Source: Parasponia andersonii (Eukaryota > Streptophyta > Magnoliopsida > Rosales > Cannabaceae). From it: a stretch of DNA of 64,000 bases. Below, in pieces: positions 36,483 through 47,578 of this stretch; the first letter of the stretch is position 1; each line of letters opens with the position of its first letter. The position numbers and the translations under genes were made by a program. The stretch spans positions 343,303 to 407,302 of the forward strand of contig JXTB01000132.1 of the NCBI GenBank assembly GCA_002914805.1, written 5' to 3'. Below the pieces are notes generated by a model that worked only from the letters and a program-made list of their open reading frames with translations, did not search any database and was not told the DNA's origin.

Positions 36483-37984
36483 TGTTAGAATTATGCCCAA
36501 GAAGTATTTATTATTTATTGAATGTTCTAGATATTTAATAAAGGGATATTTCATGCATAGTATTTATGATAATATTTTGATTATTAATATGATAATAAAA
36601 GTCAAAAAGGTTCCATAATTTGTTTATTAGAGAAATATTTTAATAAAGTTGTTTATTAAATTAAGATGTATAGATTTTCTCTAATTAAATCAAATAAGAT
36701 TATTCAATAAGACTTTTTGAATAGTGTTGTAAGACTTTTTATATTTATAGTATCTTAATCTATATTGGTATGTCCATGAGTAAAAAATCTTGGTGTAAAA
36801 ATATTGAACAAGGACCATATAAAATATATTCTTATAATAAATGTCGTTGACAAGAACGTATTCTCACGAACTTGATATTAACGATGTCTTTCTTAATCCT
36901 GAAATAAGTGATGGATCCATGTTAATAACTTGTATTATTTGAGATGTTAAAAGATGAGGAACAAACAATTAACAATCTAGACCCTATTATTTTGATAAAG
37001 TATTATTATGAGCATTGGGAATATATACTTATAATTATGGAATCCACAATTCTATTATATGAAGAAATAAATATTGTCTTAAGGAGCTATAGCGACTTGG
37101 ATGATTTAAACATTAGCTAAGTAATTAATAAAATTGGATATTTTATTAATTAAAGACTTTTTGTAAGTCTGGTCATCCATTAGATAGAGTCTCATATCAA
37201 GAAATTGAAAGATATAATTGGAGGGACAAAGTGATTATTTTACCTAGTTCTAATTATTGGTATTCATATGGAGATATACATACAAATGCTAATTATCTAA
37301 TGGATATAATTTTAATCACAAAGTGTCTTGTGATATTTATTTTAAACAAGAATGTAGTTTGTACCTTTAGGGAAATAAGTCCTTAACAAATAGTACAAGC
37401 TCACTCGTATTAAGAGTTAATTGTAATTTAGCCCTTATCTATTAGAGTTTTAATTAAATAGGTCCACTTAGGTCCCGAACTTACACCAATATCATAGGTT
37501 GCATGAGATTAATTGGGCTCAACCAGTTTTCTGAGCAATTATACGAAAAAGAGAGAAAAATGGCAGACTGATGGGTAGGCCATTGAGGACCCCCATACTG
37601 CTAAATAAGTAGTAAAATTTGCCAGCCCCTAGGGTTGATCAAATTCCTCATCAAGAAGGAGCCTATAAAAGGCTCTCCACCCTACTCTATGTGTAAGATT
37701 AACTTTTGACTAAAATATTAGTTTGGCAGCTGCACAGAAAATTGAGTGAAAAGTGAGAGAGAAATTTTTGGAGGCACCATTGGAGGCCATTAGAGTTTTT
37801 AGATTCTTACTTTGGAGTTGATCAAAATCGAAGTGCCCACACACCTCTATAGTTAAAAGCTTGGCACATAGGAAAGATGACTCATTGGTTGAAGTACACA
37901 ATCTCTTATATGTATTATTTACCAAACAACTAAGCTTGATCATTTAGTATTATCAAGATAAGTGACATGACTAACTAGCCTCTG
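36483..37984 (+). repeat. 3' LTR region of the copia gag-pol
   Basis: It begins TGTTAGAATTATGCCC directly after a weak polypurine tract (36470-36482). A strong TATA box (CCTATAAAAGGC, 37662-37673) lies about 1.2 kb in, so the U3 is long. The end is not certain because the sequence grades into the family-1 LTR at about 37985. A matching 5' copy was not recognised. The 77-aa minus ORF at 37710-37943 has no homology that I know. Confidence 0.6.
37662..37673 (+). promoter_or_regulatory. TATA box of the copia 3' LTR
   Basis: CCTATAAAAGGC, embedded in a 'gagcctataaaaggctc' inverted repeat, followed by a leader typical of LTR transcription starts. Confidence 0.6.
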
Positions 37985-39577
37985 GTCTAAACTACTCTAC
38001 AAATCCTGAGCACCAACTAAAAGGGAAAAAAAGGGTGAATATGAAAATACCCAACAGGAAATCCATTACCCTTTGGGAAAACTGTTTGTACTTTTAGAAA
38101 TCCTACTTGGCTAGTTATTTATAAAATAAATGTATAAACCACGTATATAAATAATCCAAAATTAGTGACGTAAGCTACATATATGTAACATAAATCGTAT
38201 ATAAAAAAAATGATACAGGATATAACATAAATTATTCAGACCCATGAGCTCTCATCTCCTATCACAAACCAAAGTAACCTTCATTATGCATGAACAGATA
38301 CTCTTACATCAACTACATGATCATATGTCCTAAGTGCTACTAGTTCCTTGTGAAAATCTACGCGTTTTCACTAAAGGCAGAGTTATAGCTCTAATAGGGT
38401 CTCCTCTCAGGTCTACGAACTTGCACCGATAGTAAGGTCATAGCCACATGTACTTGTTCTGATGCTAACTAGTGTTCATGCGAGATACTATGACACACGT
38501 AGAAGAACTAGTCTGAAAATCACCATGCAGTTATTTTTATTCCAAAACATCATACTTATTCAAAATAATTACCAAAATTAAATAAATAATATTTAAGTTA
38601 AGAAATTTTGGTAATATATAAAACAATCCAAACAAGTTCAATTTTAAATAAAAATAGTTTGTCGAACCCCTACCTTACTAAGATAGATAGACCTAGTAAT
38701 TGTATGTATACGGTACCCTTAACTACATAGTTGAACAGTTAATGGACGCATAGAATACTCCGCTCTTATATTTTAAAGAAAACGAATTCTTCACTAGACC
38801 CCCAAATGCTAAAACAGACTTCACCATTGGATAAGAAATGTTCAAAATAGCTAAAATAGTTATATAGCATACTTAATTCGGGTCCCAATGACAAAGTCAA
38901 CTCTGGTATGCAAAATAAGAAAAGTCAACTCTAGTGGCCTTATTCTTAAGCCAAAATTCCCATAATTATTTCTGATTTTCACAATTACCATTTTCTTCTC
39001 AACTTTAAAAATCAGCTCAAGGCCCATTTTTCAAAAATACATCTCTTATTAAGATAGCCAAAACATAGGAATTGCTAACAAATATACCAATTTTCAAAAC
39101 TTATTTTAAGAAAATATCAATTTCTTAATCTGAAAAATGGCTAAAACTCAAGTCTTAACCTTAAATATTCCAACCATTTATCTTAGAACTTTCTTCTCAT
39201 ACTAATTTCACAGCAGAAATCACCATAATAGCACTTTCTCAGAAATAATTACAATAATAATGGTAATGACACAGAAAAATTCCAATAACTTAATATGGTT
39301 ACGAAAATACAACAACTAATAGATGCATTTTCTTACTCTAGTGTTGAAACTAGGAAAATGAGGTATGGAATCAAAGGTCTCGATGAGAGCAATCTACACG
39401 TGCCAAAGTCAGATTTATAGTCATTTGAATGTAAAAATGGTGTCTCGGGAAAGTAGAGATTACACCTTCATGAAAGCTGTACTCTCAGAGCTTACACCAC
39501 CATGCACTTCTCCAGAGGGTTGTAAAAAGCATGGAGGTAGAGGTGGGGTAAGTACAGTTTCCAACGACTAGATTCTA
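37985..39577 (-). repeat. Family-1 LTR copy d, first part
   Basis: 'gggtgaatatgaaaatacccaacagg' near 38034 matches 'gggtaagcataaaatacccagtagg' of copy e near 57693. 'tgagctctcatctcc' near 38246 matches 'tgagctctcactattt' near 57930. The 39370-39577 stretch is the GC-richer leader. It is cut at 39577 by SIRE-C and resumes at 48979. The 68-aa ORF at 39365-39571 is within the leader and has no domain. Confidence 0.6.
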
Positions 39578-40025
39578 TGTTAGCCCAAGATTGACTAACT
39601 ATCCAAGAGGGGGGTGAATTAGGTTTTAAACATTTTAAGAAACTTTCAATAAAACTATAGACAACTATTTTGAAACTTATAAGCTAAATGAATAATAATG
39701 TCAAGTATATAATAATAATACCAAGTCAATTAAGCATAATAAATATCAAGTACACAATTAAATGGCTTATAATAAAGTAAAAAGTATAGGGATAGAGCTT
39801 ACAAATATGATAGCTTGCCTACGTCCCCGGCCCTCGATAATTTTTTTTGAGGTTTTCACTATCGAATCAAGATTGTAGGCTTGACCAACCTTTTTATAAA
39901 GAGTGAATTCTTCTTAGGCTCATCTACACTTTTACAATAGTCTTGACTATAGCTCTATCACGTCTAACCTCGAATTATTTTGACTCTGGTGTCAATCCTC
40001 ACTTACATAGATTGTTTAGACAATG
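39578..40025 (-). repeat. SIRE-C 3' LTR fragment
   Basis: This matches 47579-48060 of the 5' LTR, including 'gactctggtgtcaatc' and 'attgtttagacaatgg'. It breaks off at 40025 where unrelated 'atatcaaccatatcc' repeats begin. Confidence 0.75.
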
Positions 40026-40259
40026 GATATCAACCATATCCATAATTATTCAAATAATAATTAAGATATTATGGATATCAACCATATCTATAATTCAAAT
40101 TAAAATATCATATCCATTCAAATTTCAAAAATTCGAATTCAATAAGGATGTAAACTTTGAATTTAAATTTTAATTTATTAGTTTTCATAAACTATGGATA
40201 AATTAAATTATTTCTAAAATGAAAATAATTAAAATTAAGATTAGAAATTAGAAATGATC

Positions 40260-40930
40260 AAGACAAACTAACAGACGAAACAGGAGGCCATTACGTGAAC
40301 GTCAACATTTGGATATTATGCGGCCACGCTCAGGACAATTTCTGAGTGCCAACGGGCTCGCATAACAACACCGCCTTACTCGAGATGACTTCCAAGCAAC
40401 AACGGGCTCACATAGTTTTTCGTACAAAAAATATATGAGGCAACACCCCAAGCAACCAAGGCATGGGAGACCACCTGCACAGCCAGTGCACAGGAGGCTA
40501 CCTACTATCCATGCGCAAATCATATTCACATGGCAAGTGAGGCGTGCCTGTGCCATATGCGCAGGGTGAATCCGTACAACATGCGCAGGCTCGGAACCTG
40601 CAGACCACATACGGATCGCATCTACACAGCCAGCGGGGCCATGCTTATGATGTATGCCCCGGGCAACCCCATACGGCATATGCAGGTTGGCCGCCATAGG
40701 CCATGTGCGAGGAGAACTCGCGCGGCTTGGGCACCATGCCCTCACTATATGTGTTGAGAGAACCCATATGGCCTGTGCGAGGAGGAAAGCCGCAGGCCAT
40801 GCACAGATCCAGTGTAGCCAGTCGCACCTCACTCGTGTGGCCATGCACAGGGATGTGCCCGCACAGCTGCAAGCAAGTCACACCTACAAGGCTCACGTGG
40901 GTGGTGCACATGGCTCCTAGCTATACACCT
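40260..40930. other. GC-rich island with degenerate CCATGCGCAGG-type repeats
   Basis: A 670-bp block far richer in G+C than its surroundings. A core like CCATGYGCAGG recurs many times (for example near 40510, 40553, 40579, 40699, 40796 and 40840), with no fixed period. 'aacgggctcgcata' and 'aacgggctcacata' repeat near 40350 and 40402. Overlapping ORFs occur in several frames on both strands (180 aa minus at 40302-40844; 88, 86 and 75 aa plus), as expected from GC bias. None has a domain that I know; the 180-aa frame is Cys/Trp-rich. It lies in the leader/gag position of the nested copia fragment. Confidence 0.6.
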
Positions 40931-41284
40931 TTCCATCATTTCGGTTTTTTTATTTTAAATTAAAAAACAGTTTTTCATAAAAACTTATAAACAATTAAAG
41001 ATAAAAATATTTCAATGCATAGTTTTATCAAGAACATAAAACATGAATACATAGAAATCAAGAACATGCGTGAAACAAAAATCAAAAAACAAACATGATC
41101 ATCATCATATAGCAACATCTAATCAAATAATCATTCAAACTCATTGAATCTATTGACCATCATATAAACTAGAGCATATTCTTAACATGAACAAGACCAA
41201 ACATAATCAAACTTTCCAGAAATCAAGAACATCAATGAACAAGAGAATAGATCGGAGTAAAATATGCTAGATCATCAATAAAAT

Positions 41285-41299
41285 CATGCTCTAGTACCA
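41285..41299 (-). other. Tentative primer-binding site of the nested copia fragment
   Basis: The minus strand reads TGGTACTAGAGCATG, close to the initiator Met tRNA complement TGGTATCAGAGC but with two changes. It lies directly inside the LTR edge. Confidence 0.45.
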
Positions 41300-42960
41300 A
41301 CTACTAGTATTCATTAGAATAAAATTCCAAAAAATATTTCCATAAATTTATTTTCAAGAATACCATAATTTTGTAAAATTCAGAAACATAGTGGAATAGG
41401 TCATTTAAAATTTTTCTATTTACAAATCTTTTCGAATCGTGATCTAACATAAGTTATCTCTTGATCGAGATAAGAACAATACCTGAATTTACCCCATAAC
41501 CTTCTCGTCTTCCCGTCTATTCTTGAAAGTCCTTTGATTGATCCAGTGGGTGGTCACCTCCTTGATTCTAAACAAAGAGATCTATAGATGATCAAGAAGA
41601 TAATCTTCTTGAACTGATTTCTCCAGGACAGCCAAGACACGAAGGATAGTGAATCCCCTAGTGCTAGCCAATTTTTCTCTGCTCTCCTTCTCTCTGTTTT
41701 TCGTGTGGCACTCTCTTCTCAAGTGGTGTTTCACGTGTACTCTTATAATGTACAGTTAGAGAACTTTTCTCTTATCTATAGAGAGATTAGTAAACCTTAA
41801 TGGGCTTATTGGACTTATTGGACTCAAAGATCATCAAATAACTATTAGGCTTTAATTTGAGCTAGACAATGACCAAATGGATCCATAAAGCCCAAGCTTC
41901 AATTGACCATATGCCTATAATCAAAATTAACTCATAATTATAATTGAGCCTTGTTCATTAATATTTAGACACACCACTATAGGCCTAATATTGAACTCTT
42001 GGACTAAATATCATTTATTTTCTGTGAAGCTTATTATCAAATAATTAGCTCAATCCATTTAGCATATACTATACTTGTAGACATAGCCCCAATACAATAT
42101 CGTACTAGTAGGGTGAAATTAACGTATTGCCCCTCTAGTACATATTTACCTTTGAGTTATCATTTTTTTATCTAATAAATAATAGTTGACTACGGTGTTT
42201 GTATCTACTTATATCAACACAGTCAAATTCACATAGTGAATACTGAGACCCTGGTTTATTTTATTCAAGTACTTGAAAAAACTCAAAGTGATATTATATA
42301 CATGACATCCATCATAAAAAATATTCTACACATTTCAAACACCTTATCTTCTAATATAGCAGAGTTTGAACCATAAATCGGAACTAGGTCTTTAGTAACT
42401 CGAAAACATAAAACATATGAAAGTAATTTTATTAATCAATGGGATTAACGTTTTCTACAATAGTGCTAGATTAGTGAAATTAAAAATTTAAGCTATAGCA
42501 CTTAACCTTAAATTTTATCCGAAGTGAGATAATTAGAGACTTCATCATGAAATAGACAACACTACATTCTTTAGCATAGTAAAATATTCTATCTTTAATA
42601 TGCAGAGATAATGAAATAAAGAATATAATGTCTCCTATATATGAACTCAACATACGAATACTTCTTTATTACTCATTATATATCTCAGAATCTTTAGATA
42701 TTTGTATAAGATAAATATACACATAACACGTATATCAATGAGACATAAATAAAAAAGAAATTCAAAACATGGAATTTATTAACAACAAATAGATAACAAA
42801 TAATCTGATAATAAATTATTTTTAATGTCAAAATAATAAACTGCTTTATAGGATATTATTCCATCAATATCAGCGATTAATGTATTGATCAAAATTAAGC
42901 TCATAAATAAAAATTCAAATAAGACCCAAAGAAATGAAAAAATAGTTTAGAGGCCTTAAA

Positions 42961-43329
42961 TACTCGCCCTCCTATGAGTCTTCAGTAGACCGAAAATACA
43001 TTTTTGGTCTACCGATTCTGGCAATGAAAAAGTACTTTCTAGAACACTTATTCAGTAGACCGAAAACTCTGTTTTCGTAGTATTTGAAAAATTTTGTTCG
43101 AAAAACATAAAAATGAGTAACCCATTACTAAAATAATGAGAAAAAATCATTTTGAGAAGCATGTAATTATTTTTGAAGACTTGAGCAAAACAAATAATAT
43201 TCAAACAAAACAACTTAAGATAATTAATCCTAATTAACCATACCAATTTTCCTCTATTTGGGTGTCTTCATAGACTTTAAATGCTCGAGCTTAACCATTT
43301 TAAAAAGACATACCTTGACTGATTGATGA
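42961..43329. other. Unclear piece with GGTCTACC motifs
   Basis: This lies between the nested copia LTR and SIRE-C pol remnants. 'cagtagaccgaaaa' occurs twice (about 42985 and 43052) and GGTCTACC once (about 43007), resembling the GGTCGACC motifs of SIRE LTRs. It may be rearranged SIRE sequence. No gene is seen. Confidence 0.4.
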
Positions 43330-44507
43330 AGAATCTATCCTTACAAATGCTCTTCATCTTCTTTGTGTTGAGGTTGGATTTAATTATTAATTTTGTTAAG
43401 CTCCAATTGTTCAAGCTTAATACTACACCTACAATAATATCATCTATACTTTTCTCCTTGGAGGAGTCATTAGTTTCATCAAATATCACAGGCATAGATC
43501 CATCTACTACTTAGTTCTTTAATTGAAAAACTCTCTCTATGCATTACTAGTAGTAGAATAACTAAAAAAAGTTCCAATATTAGATTTTGAATCAAAATTT
43601 TCAAATTGTCTTTGGTATTATTTTTTTTTAAAAAAAAAAACAAAGTATTTGCATCTAAAGACTCTAAAATAACCAATATTGGGTTTTTGATCATTTTAAA
43701 ATTCACAACGATATTTTATTCAAAATAAATTTTATCAACACATGGTTTAAAACATAACAAATAATATTGACGACTTTGGTCTAATAGTACTTTAGTAAAA
43801 TATTTGCATTCAATATGGCCAAGACCATTTTGAAACCAATATAGAAAATTATGTATATCTTTTTGAAAAATATTTATCAACTACCTCAAGAGCATATATT
43901 TTTCAAAAAAAAATTACTTACTTTCCAAAGTAACATGCTTTACAAATCTTGTCATTTTCAAAAAAAAATAAGAGTAGATAAACCATAACAAGATTTACTT
44001 AGTAAAGATTTGAAATTATAACCATACTAGAATGTCCAACTCTTATATGCCATCATAAATAAATATCTTCTTTTAAAATAAAAAATGTCTTGTCTTGAAA
44101 ACTTTTTCACAATGATATTTTTTTAATCAAAAAATATAATTTCATTTGTTCAAAATTTCAAATTGAAAATTTGAAAGAGTAAAAGAAAAACTCAATAACT
44201 TAATCATATAATTGACAAAAATTAAGCATACTGTATATTTAGCAAGATATTCTCAAAGATGGGTAAAGCATTATTACCAATATTACTTATGCTAATGATC
44301 TTATTTTTCATGTTGTCTCTAAAGAATTAAATTTCCACCATTATTTCTTTGTGAAAGTTGAGAGCTTGGTGAAGTCATCTGTCAAGTACTTGGAGCAACT
44401 TATTTCTTACTTGTACCTATAATAAAGATTCAAATTTGGAATTTTAGTTCCCACATAACTTTGGGTTCTTAGGGGTTGTTAGTCTTTGAATTCTTTGGTA
44501 CATATTA
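43330..44507 (-). pseudogene. SIRE-C pol remnants
   Basis: On the minus strand, VIFDETNDSSKEKS is readable near 43490-43450. The pre-integrase piece (GHSSMV-like, near 44040-43970) and the protease-region piece (near 44330-44260) follow at the same spacing as in SIRE-A. The stretch 43680-43960 matches 3247-3530 of SIRE-A base for base over long runs. Integrase core, reverse transcriptase and RNase H are absent. The 75-, 72- and 63-aa frames here are fragments or shadows. Confidence 0.65.
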
Positions 44508-45445
44508 TTATTTGATACCAAAATATGCATTTTTCTTAACGGAGCATGAAAAACTAATACAACCATTTTGGTGACAATAATTACATATATATTTTGAGTC
44601 ACTATTAGATGTTGCTTTGACAAAATAAGTTTTGAGATACTTTTGTTTTATAAAAGATTTGTATCCTATACCTCCTTTGTCAAAAACATATCTTTGTCCA
44701 CCAAGCATTAAATCGAAATTCTTCTTTTCATTTGTGAATTTGTGGACAATGTTGGTTAAATCTAAAACTTTTTCTTTCAAAGAAGCATTTTCATTTTTCA
44801 AAGATGCACATATATCTCAAGTCAAAATAACTTCCTTTTCTTTTGAAAATTTCTCAAGTTCTTTTGATAAAAGAGATAATTTTGAGAGCACTTTTTTCGA
44901 AACAAGTAATTTGTAATTATCATGCAATTCATTAAAATCATCAACTAGTTTATTGTTTGATAACTCTTCTTCATCACTTTCATTGTCAAAATCACTATTA
45001 TCATCACTATCATCAAGAAAATCATCATGTAAGTTATTATTGAGTTCAAAAGAGTTTACCTCATCATTGATAACCATAATACACATGTTGTCTTCTTAAT
45101 CTCTGTCATTGCTTTCTTTCATCAAGGTTTTATTTGTCATGAGTGAACTCATGAGTTCTTTTACAGGAAGTTTGATGAGATCCTTTGCTTCTTGAATTGC
45201 CACCACTTTGCTTCTATATGCTCTAGGAAGACTCTTAAGTTCTTTGTTCACCAAATCTATGATAGAAATAATTTTCCAAGAGCATTGAGAGAGTTGATAA
45301 TAGTAGTAAATTTAGAAAATATTTATGCAATAGTCTCATCTTTATGCATCTTGAATAGTTCATATTGACGAGTAAGAATATTAATTTTTGTCTCTTTTAT
45401 AGAATTTGTGTCCTGATATAAAACTTCAAGCATATTCCACATTTC
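44508..45445 (-). pseudogene. SIRE-C gag, C-terminal part
   Basis: Two open pieces in one frame (45086-44817 and 44801-44508) are separated by a single TGA where the family has Cys. They contain an acidic Asp/Ser/Asn-rich stretch and the Lys/Leu-rich helical section (ENASLKEKVLDLTNIVHKF). The zinc knuckle reads CNYCHQNGCISFSC, with Cys (TGT) in the His position. Upstream 45445-45090 is UBN2 text with stops. The N-terminal part continues at 47210-47560 beyond the inserted LTR element. The 94-aa plus-strand frame at 44632-44916 is the antisense shadow. Confidence 0.7.
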
Positions 45446-45450
45446 ATGAG
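45446..45450. other. Target-site duplication ATGAG, left
   Basis: An exact match to 47205-47209. The SIRE gag text continues across the insertion (compare 'gatgagcatttg' near 4932 of SIRE-A). Confidence 0.8.
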
Positions 45451-45724
45451 TGATAACTCTATAAAAATAGAGTTATTTGGTATGTTTTTGAGTCTTAGGA
45501 TAGTTGTTTTAAAGGATAAAATTGTCTAGTTTAGATACTTTTCCTTATTTTATTTGGAAGTAAGTTTGTAATGAATTAAACTAGTATTTAAGGAGGGGTG
45601 ATTCTAATCATAGGTTGAAGATTGAGGAGTAGAATAGAGAGTTGAGCAATAATGTTTACTGTCAGTAAACAAGAACTCTTTTGTGTCTGTATTATTTTTG
45701 TCACTCGGGGACGAGTAACAATTC

Positions 45725-45737
45725 AAGTTTAGGGGTG
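45725..45737 (+). other. Polypurine tract of the deleted element
   Basis: AAGTTTAGGGGTG immediately before the LTR start, preceded by a 'cggggacgagtaacaa' motif commonly found at this place in plant gypsy elements. Confidence 0.65.
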
Positions 45738-47204
45738 TGATAACTCTATAAAAATAGAGTTATTTGGTATATTTTTGAGTCTTAGGATAGTTGTTTTAAA
45801 GGATAAGATTGTCTAGTTTAGGTGCTTTTCCTTATTTTATTTTGGTCTGTGGTGTTTCTCATATTTAAAATCTAATATAGTCAATATCTATTTTATTCTT
45901 GTTAATTTGTAGTAGAAATGCTGAAATTAGGACTTGAGTTCTGATGAATTTAAATGACAGAATCTTTGAAGGAAGGCTAAACTTAAGTCATGGCTGGAAG
46001 TAACTTTACTGCAGCAACGCACCGGAGCAATACTGAACAGTAGAATTTTTTTTCCAGCTAGCATCTTTTATGCACAGCTGGTGCTGACAACTAATATTAA
46101 ATACTACCCGAGAGAAAATGAAGCAAAAGTGGTCCTTGCTCCATATTTGGCTGACACGTGTGTTAGGGTACCTTACCTACTCTAATATAAAAAGGAAAGT
46201 TTATTATAGGAAGAAGAGGGTGGCAGCTAAGCAGGGAGCAAAATACTGAAAAGGAAAGAAAGAGAGGAGGATAGTACATAAAAGAAAGGGTGAAGGAGAG
46301 GGAGTACTAGTAACAGAGAGCTCCAATTACTATTATCCAGTTAGACTTTTCCTTATTTTTTTTTATATCTTCTTTGTATTTAATTTTTTTTCTTTTCTTG
46401 GATTTTCTTTAATCCATAGAATATTTTGGGCTGATGATTTTTGAGCCCCAGAACATGAGCTAAGTTTTTCTTAGTTGGGATTATGATGAATCTAAGGTTA
46501 TAATGACTGGTTAAGTGTTGTTTTGATGTTTATAGAGAATTTCTCTAGTTCATTCAAGTGAGCTTAGTTACTAATTCCTATTATTACTTGGCTACCAATA
46601 TTTAGGATAAATAAATTAGGATTAAAGCTAGAAAGATTAATGTTAATTGGATCTAGCTTGAATGATGCATGTTTCAATCATTTCCTTGGTAGATCTTTGA
46701 ATTAGTAATGGTATATGAATATATTATTGTCATGTATAACCTAATGAAAATTGATGCTATAAATGGTATTTTAAAAGCTGGGTTAGCATAGGAATATGTA
46801 AATCTAGTTTGAAGAGCTTAAAACATAATAAATTCGGAAGATTATTATGTACTGATTGAAGTTTTGGTTTACTGGAATGATTTTACCATAAGCATTGCTA
46901 CAGCAATTGAACCCAAATTTGTAACTGAGGAGGATTCAATAATCTCAGCTTAAACCTACCACTAATTGACATTTAATTGATACTTCGCGTTATCTTCTGT
47001 TTGGTATTTACATTTTTATCAACATTCTTTAGTTTTTACCATTTACTTGCAAATCTCTGTTTTTTATTCCTTAAAACTATCTATTTTGACATTTAGCGTT
47101 TACAAATAACTTGGTAAGCAATTCCTGTGGAGACGATGCTTAACTTACCACTGTATTACTTGTTCGACACGTGTACTTGCGTAGCAATTATAAAATTCAC
47201 AACA
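45738..47204 (+). repeat. 3' LTR of the deleted element
   Basis: TG/CA ends (TGATAAC...ACAACA). The 5' end carries a hairpin with 10-base arms (ATAACTCTAT, AAAA, ATAGAGTTAT), present also at 45453-45476. No ORF of note. Confidence 0.75.
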
Positions 47205-47564
47205 ATGAGCATGTATCTTTTTCAATATTATTGAATATACTTCTATCCATACCACAAATCAAAATATGCATAGCTCTACTATTCTTTGAAAAGTAATTTT
47301 ATCATTTACATCATATTCATCAATTTCTTTATCAACAAACTTATCACCAACTTTTATCTTAAAAATGAAAGGACCTTTAGTAACAATATGCCATAAATCA
47401 AAATCTAAAAATTGTAGATATTTAAGTATCCTACTATTTCAATAATTAAAATCGGTTCCATTAAAAAATAATGGTCTAGTTGAAAACTCATCATTTGAAA
47501 GATTTTAAAAATTGTTTCGGTATACTATCTAAAGACGGTTAAGTCTTTTAAATTTGAGCACCAA
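47205..47564 (-). pseudogene. SIRE-C gag, N-terminal part
   Basis: This matches 4925-5290 of SIRE-A: the 'tcatattcatcaatttctttatcaacaaa' stretch encodes the FVDKEIDEYDVN region on the minus strand. Deletions near 47299 and 47460, and stops, break the frame. The gene reads on into 45445 after the inserted LTR element. Confidence 0.65.
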
Positions 47565-47576
47565 GCTTTGATACCA
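47565..47576 (-). other. Primer-binding site of SIRE-C
   Basis: The minus strand reads TGGTATCAAAGC, one change from TGGTATCAGAGC, two bases inside the LTR. Confidence 0.75.
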
Positions 47577-47578
47577 AT

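Larger units (their letters stand above)
40026..42960 (-). mobile_element. Copia LTR plus leader fragment nested in SIRE-C
   Basis: Read on the minus strand: LTR (about 42960-41300), tentative primer site (41299-41285), a 350-base AT-rich leader, a GC-rich block (40930-40260), and an AT-rich tail with a duplicated 'atggatatcaaccatatc' motif (40024-40096). A TATA-like 'cattataagagt' lies at 41739-41750, followed by a leader. No gag or pol is readable and the second LTR is missing. The LTR left limit and TG/CA ends are unclear. Copia type is inferred from the primer site and LTR character. Confidence 0.5.
45451..47204 (+). mobile_element. Internally deleted LTR retrotransposon (5' LTR start, stub, full 3' LTR)
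   Basis: It begins TGATAACTC and ends CACAACA, flanked by ATGAG. The first 107 bases (45451-45557) are repeated at the start of a full 1467-bp LTR (45738-47204). Between them is a 180-base stub ending in a polypurine tract (AAGTTTAGGGGTG, 45725-45737) that abuts the second LTR, as in an intact 3' end. The rest of the 5' LTR and all coding sequence are missing. The LTR end ('gtgtacttgcgtagcaatt') and tract resemble plant Ty3/gypsy elements of the Athila/Tat type; this is inference. A TATA-like box lies at 46183-46195. Confidence 0.75.

Noticed and set aside
40302..40844. 180-aa Cys/Trp-rich minus-strand ORF as a possible gene
   Set aside because: It lies in a GC-rich repeat block where several frames on both strands are open by composition; no domain and no promoter context.
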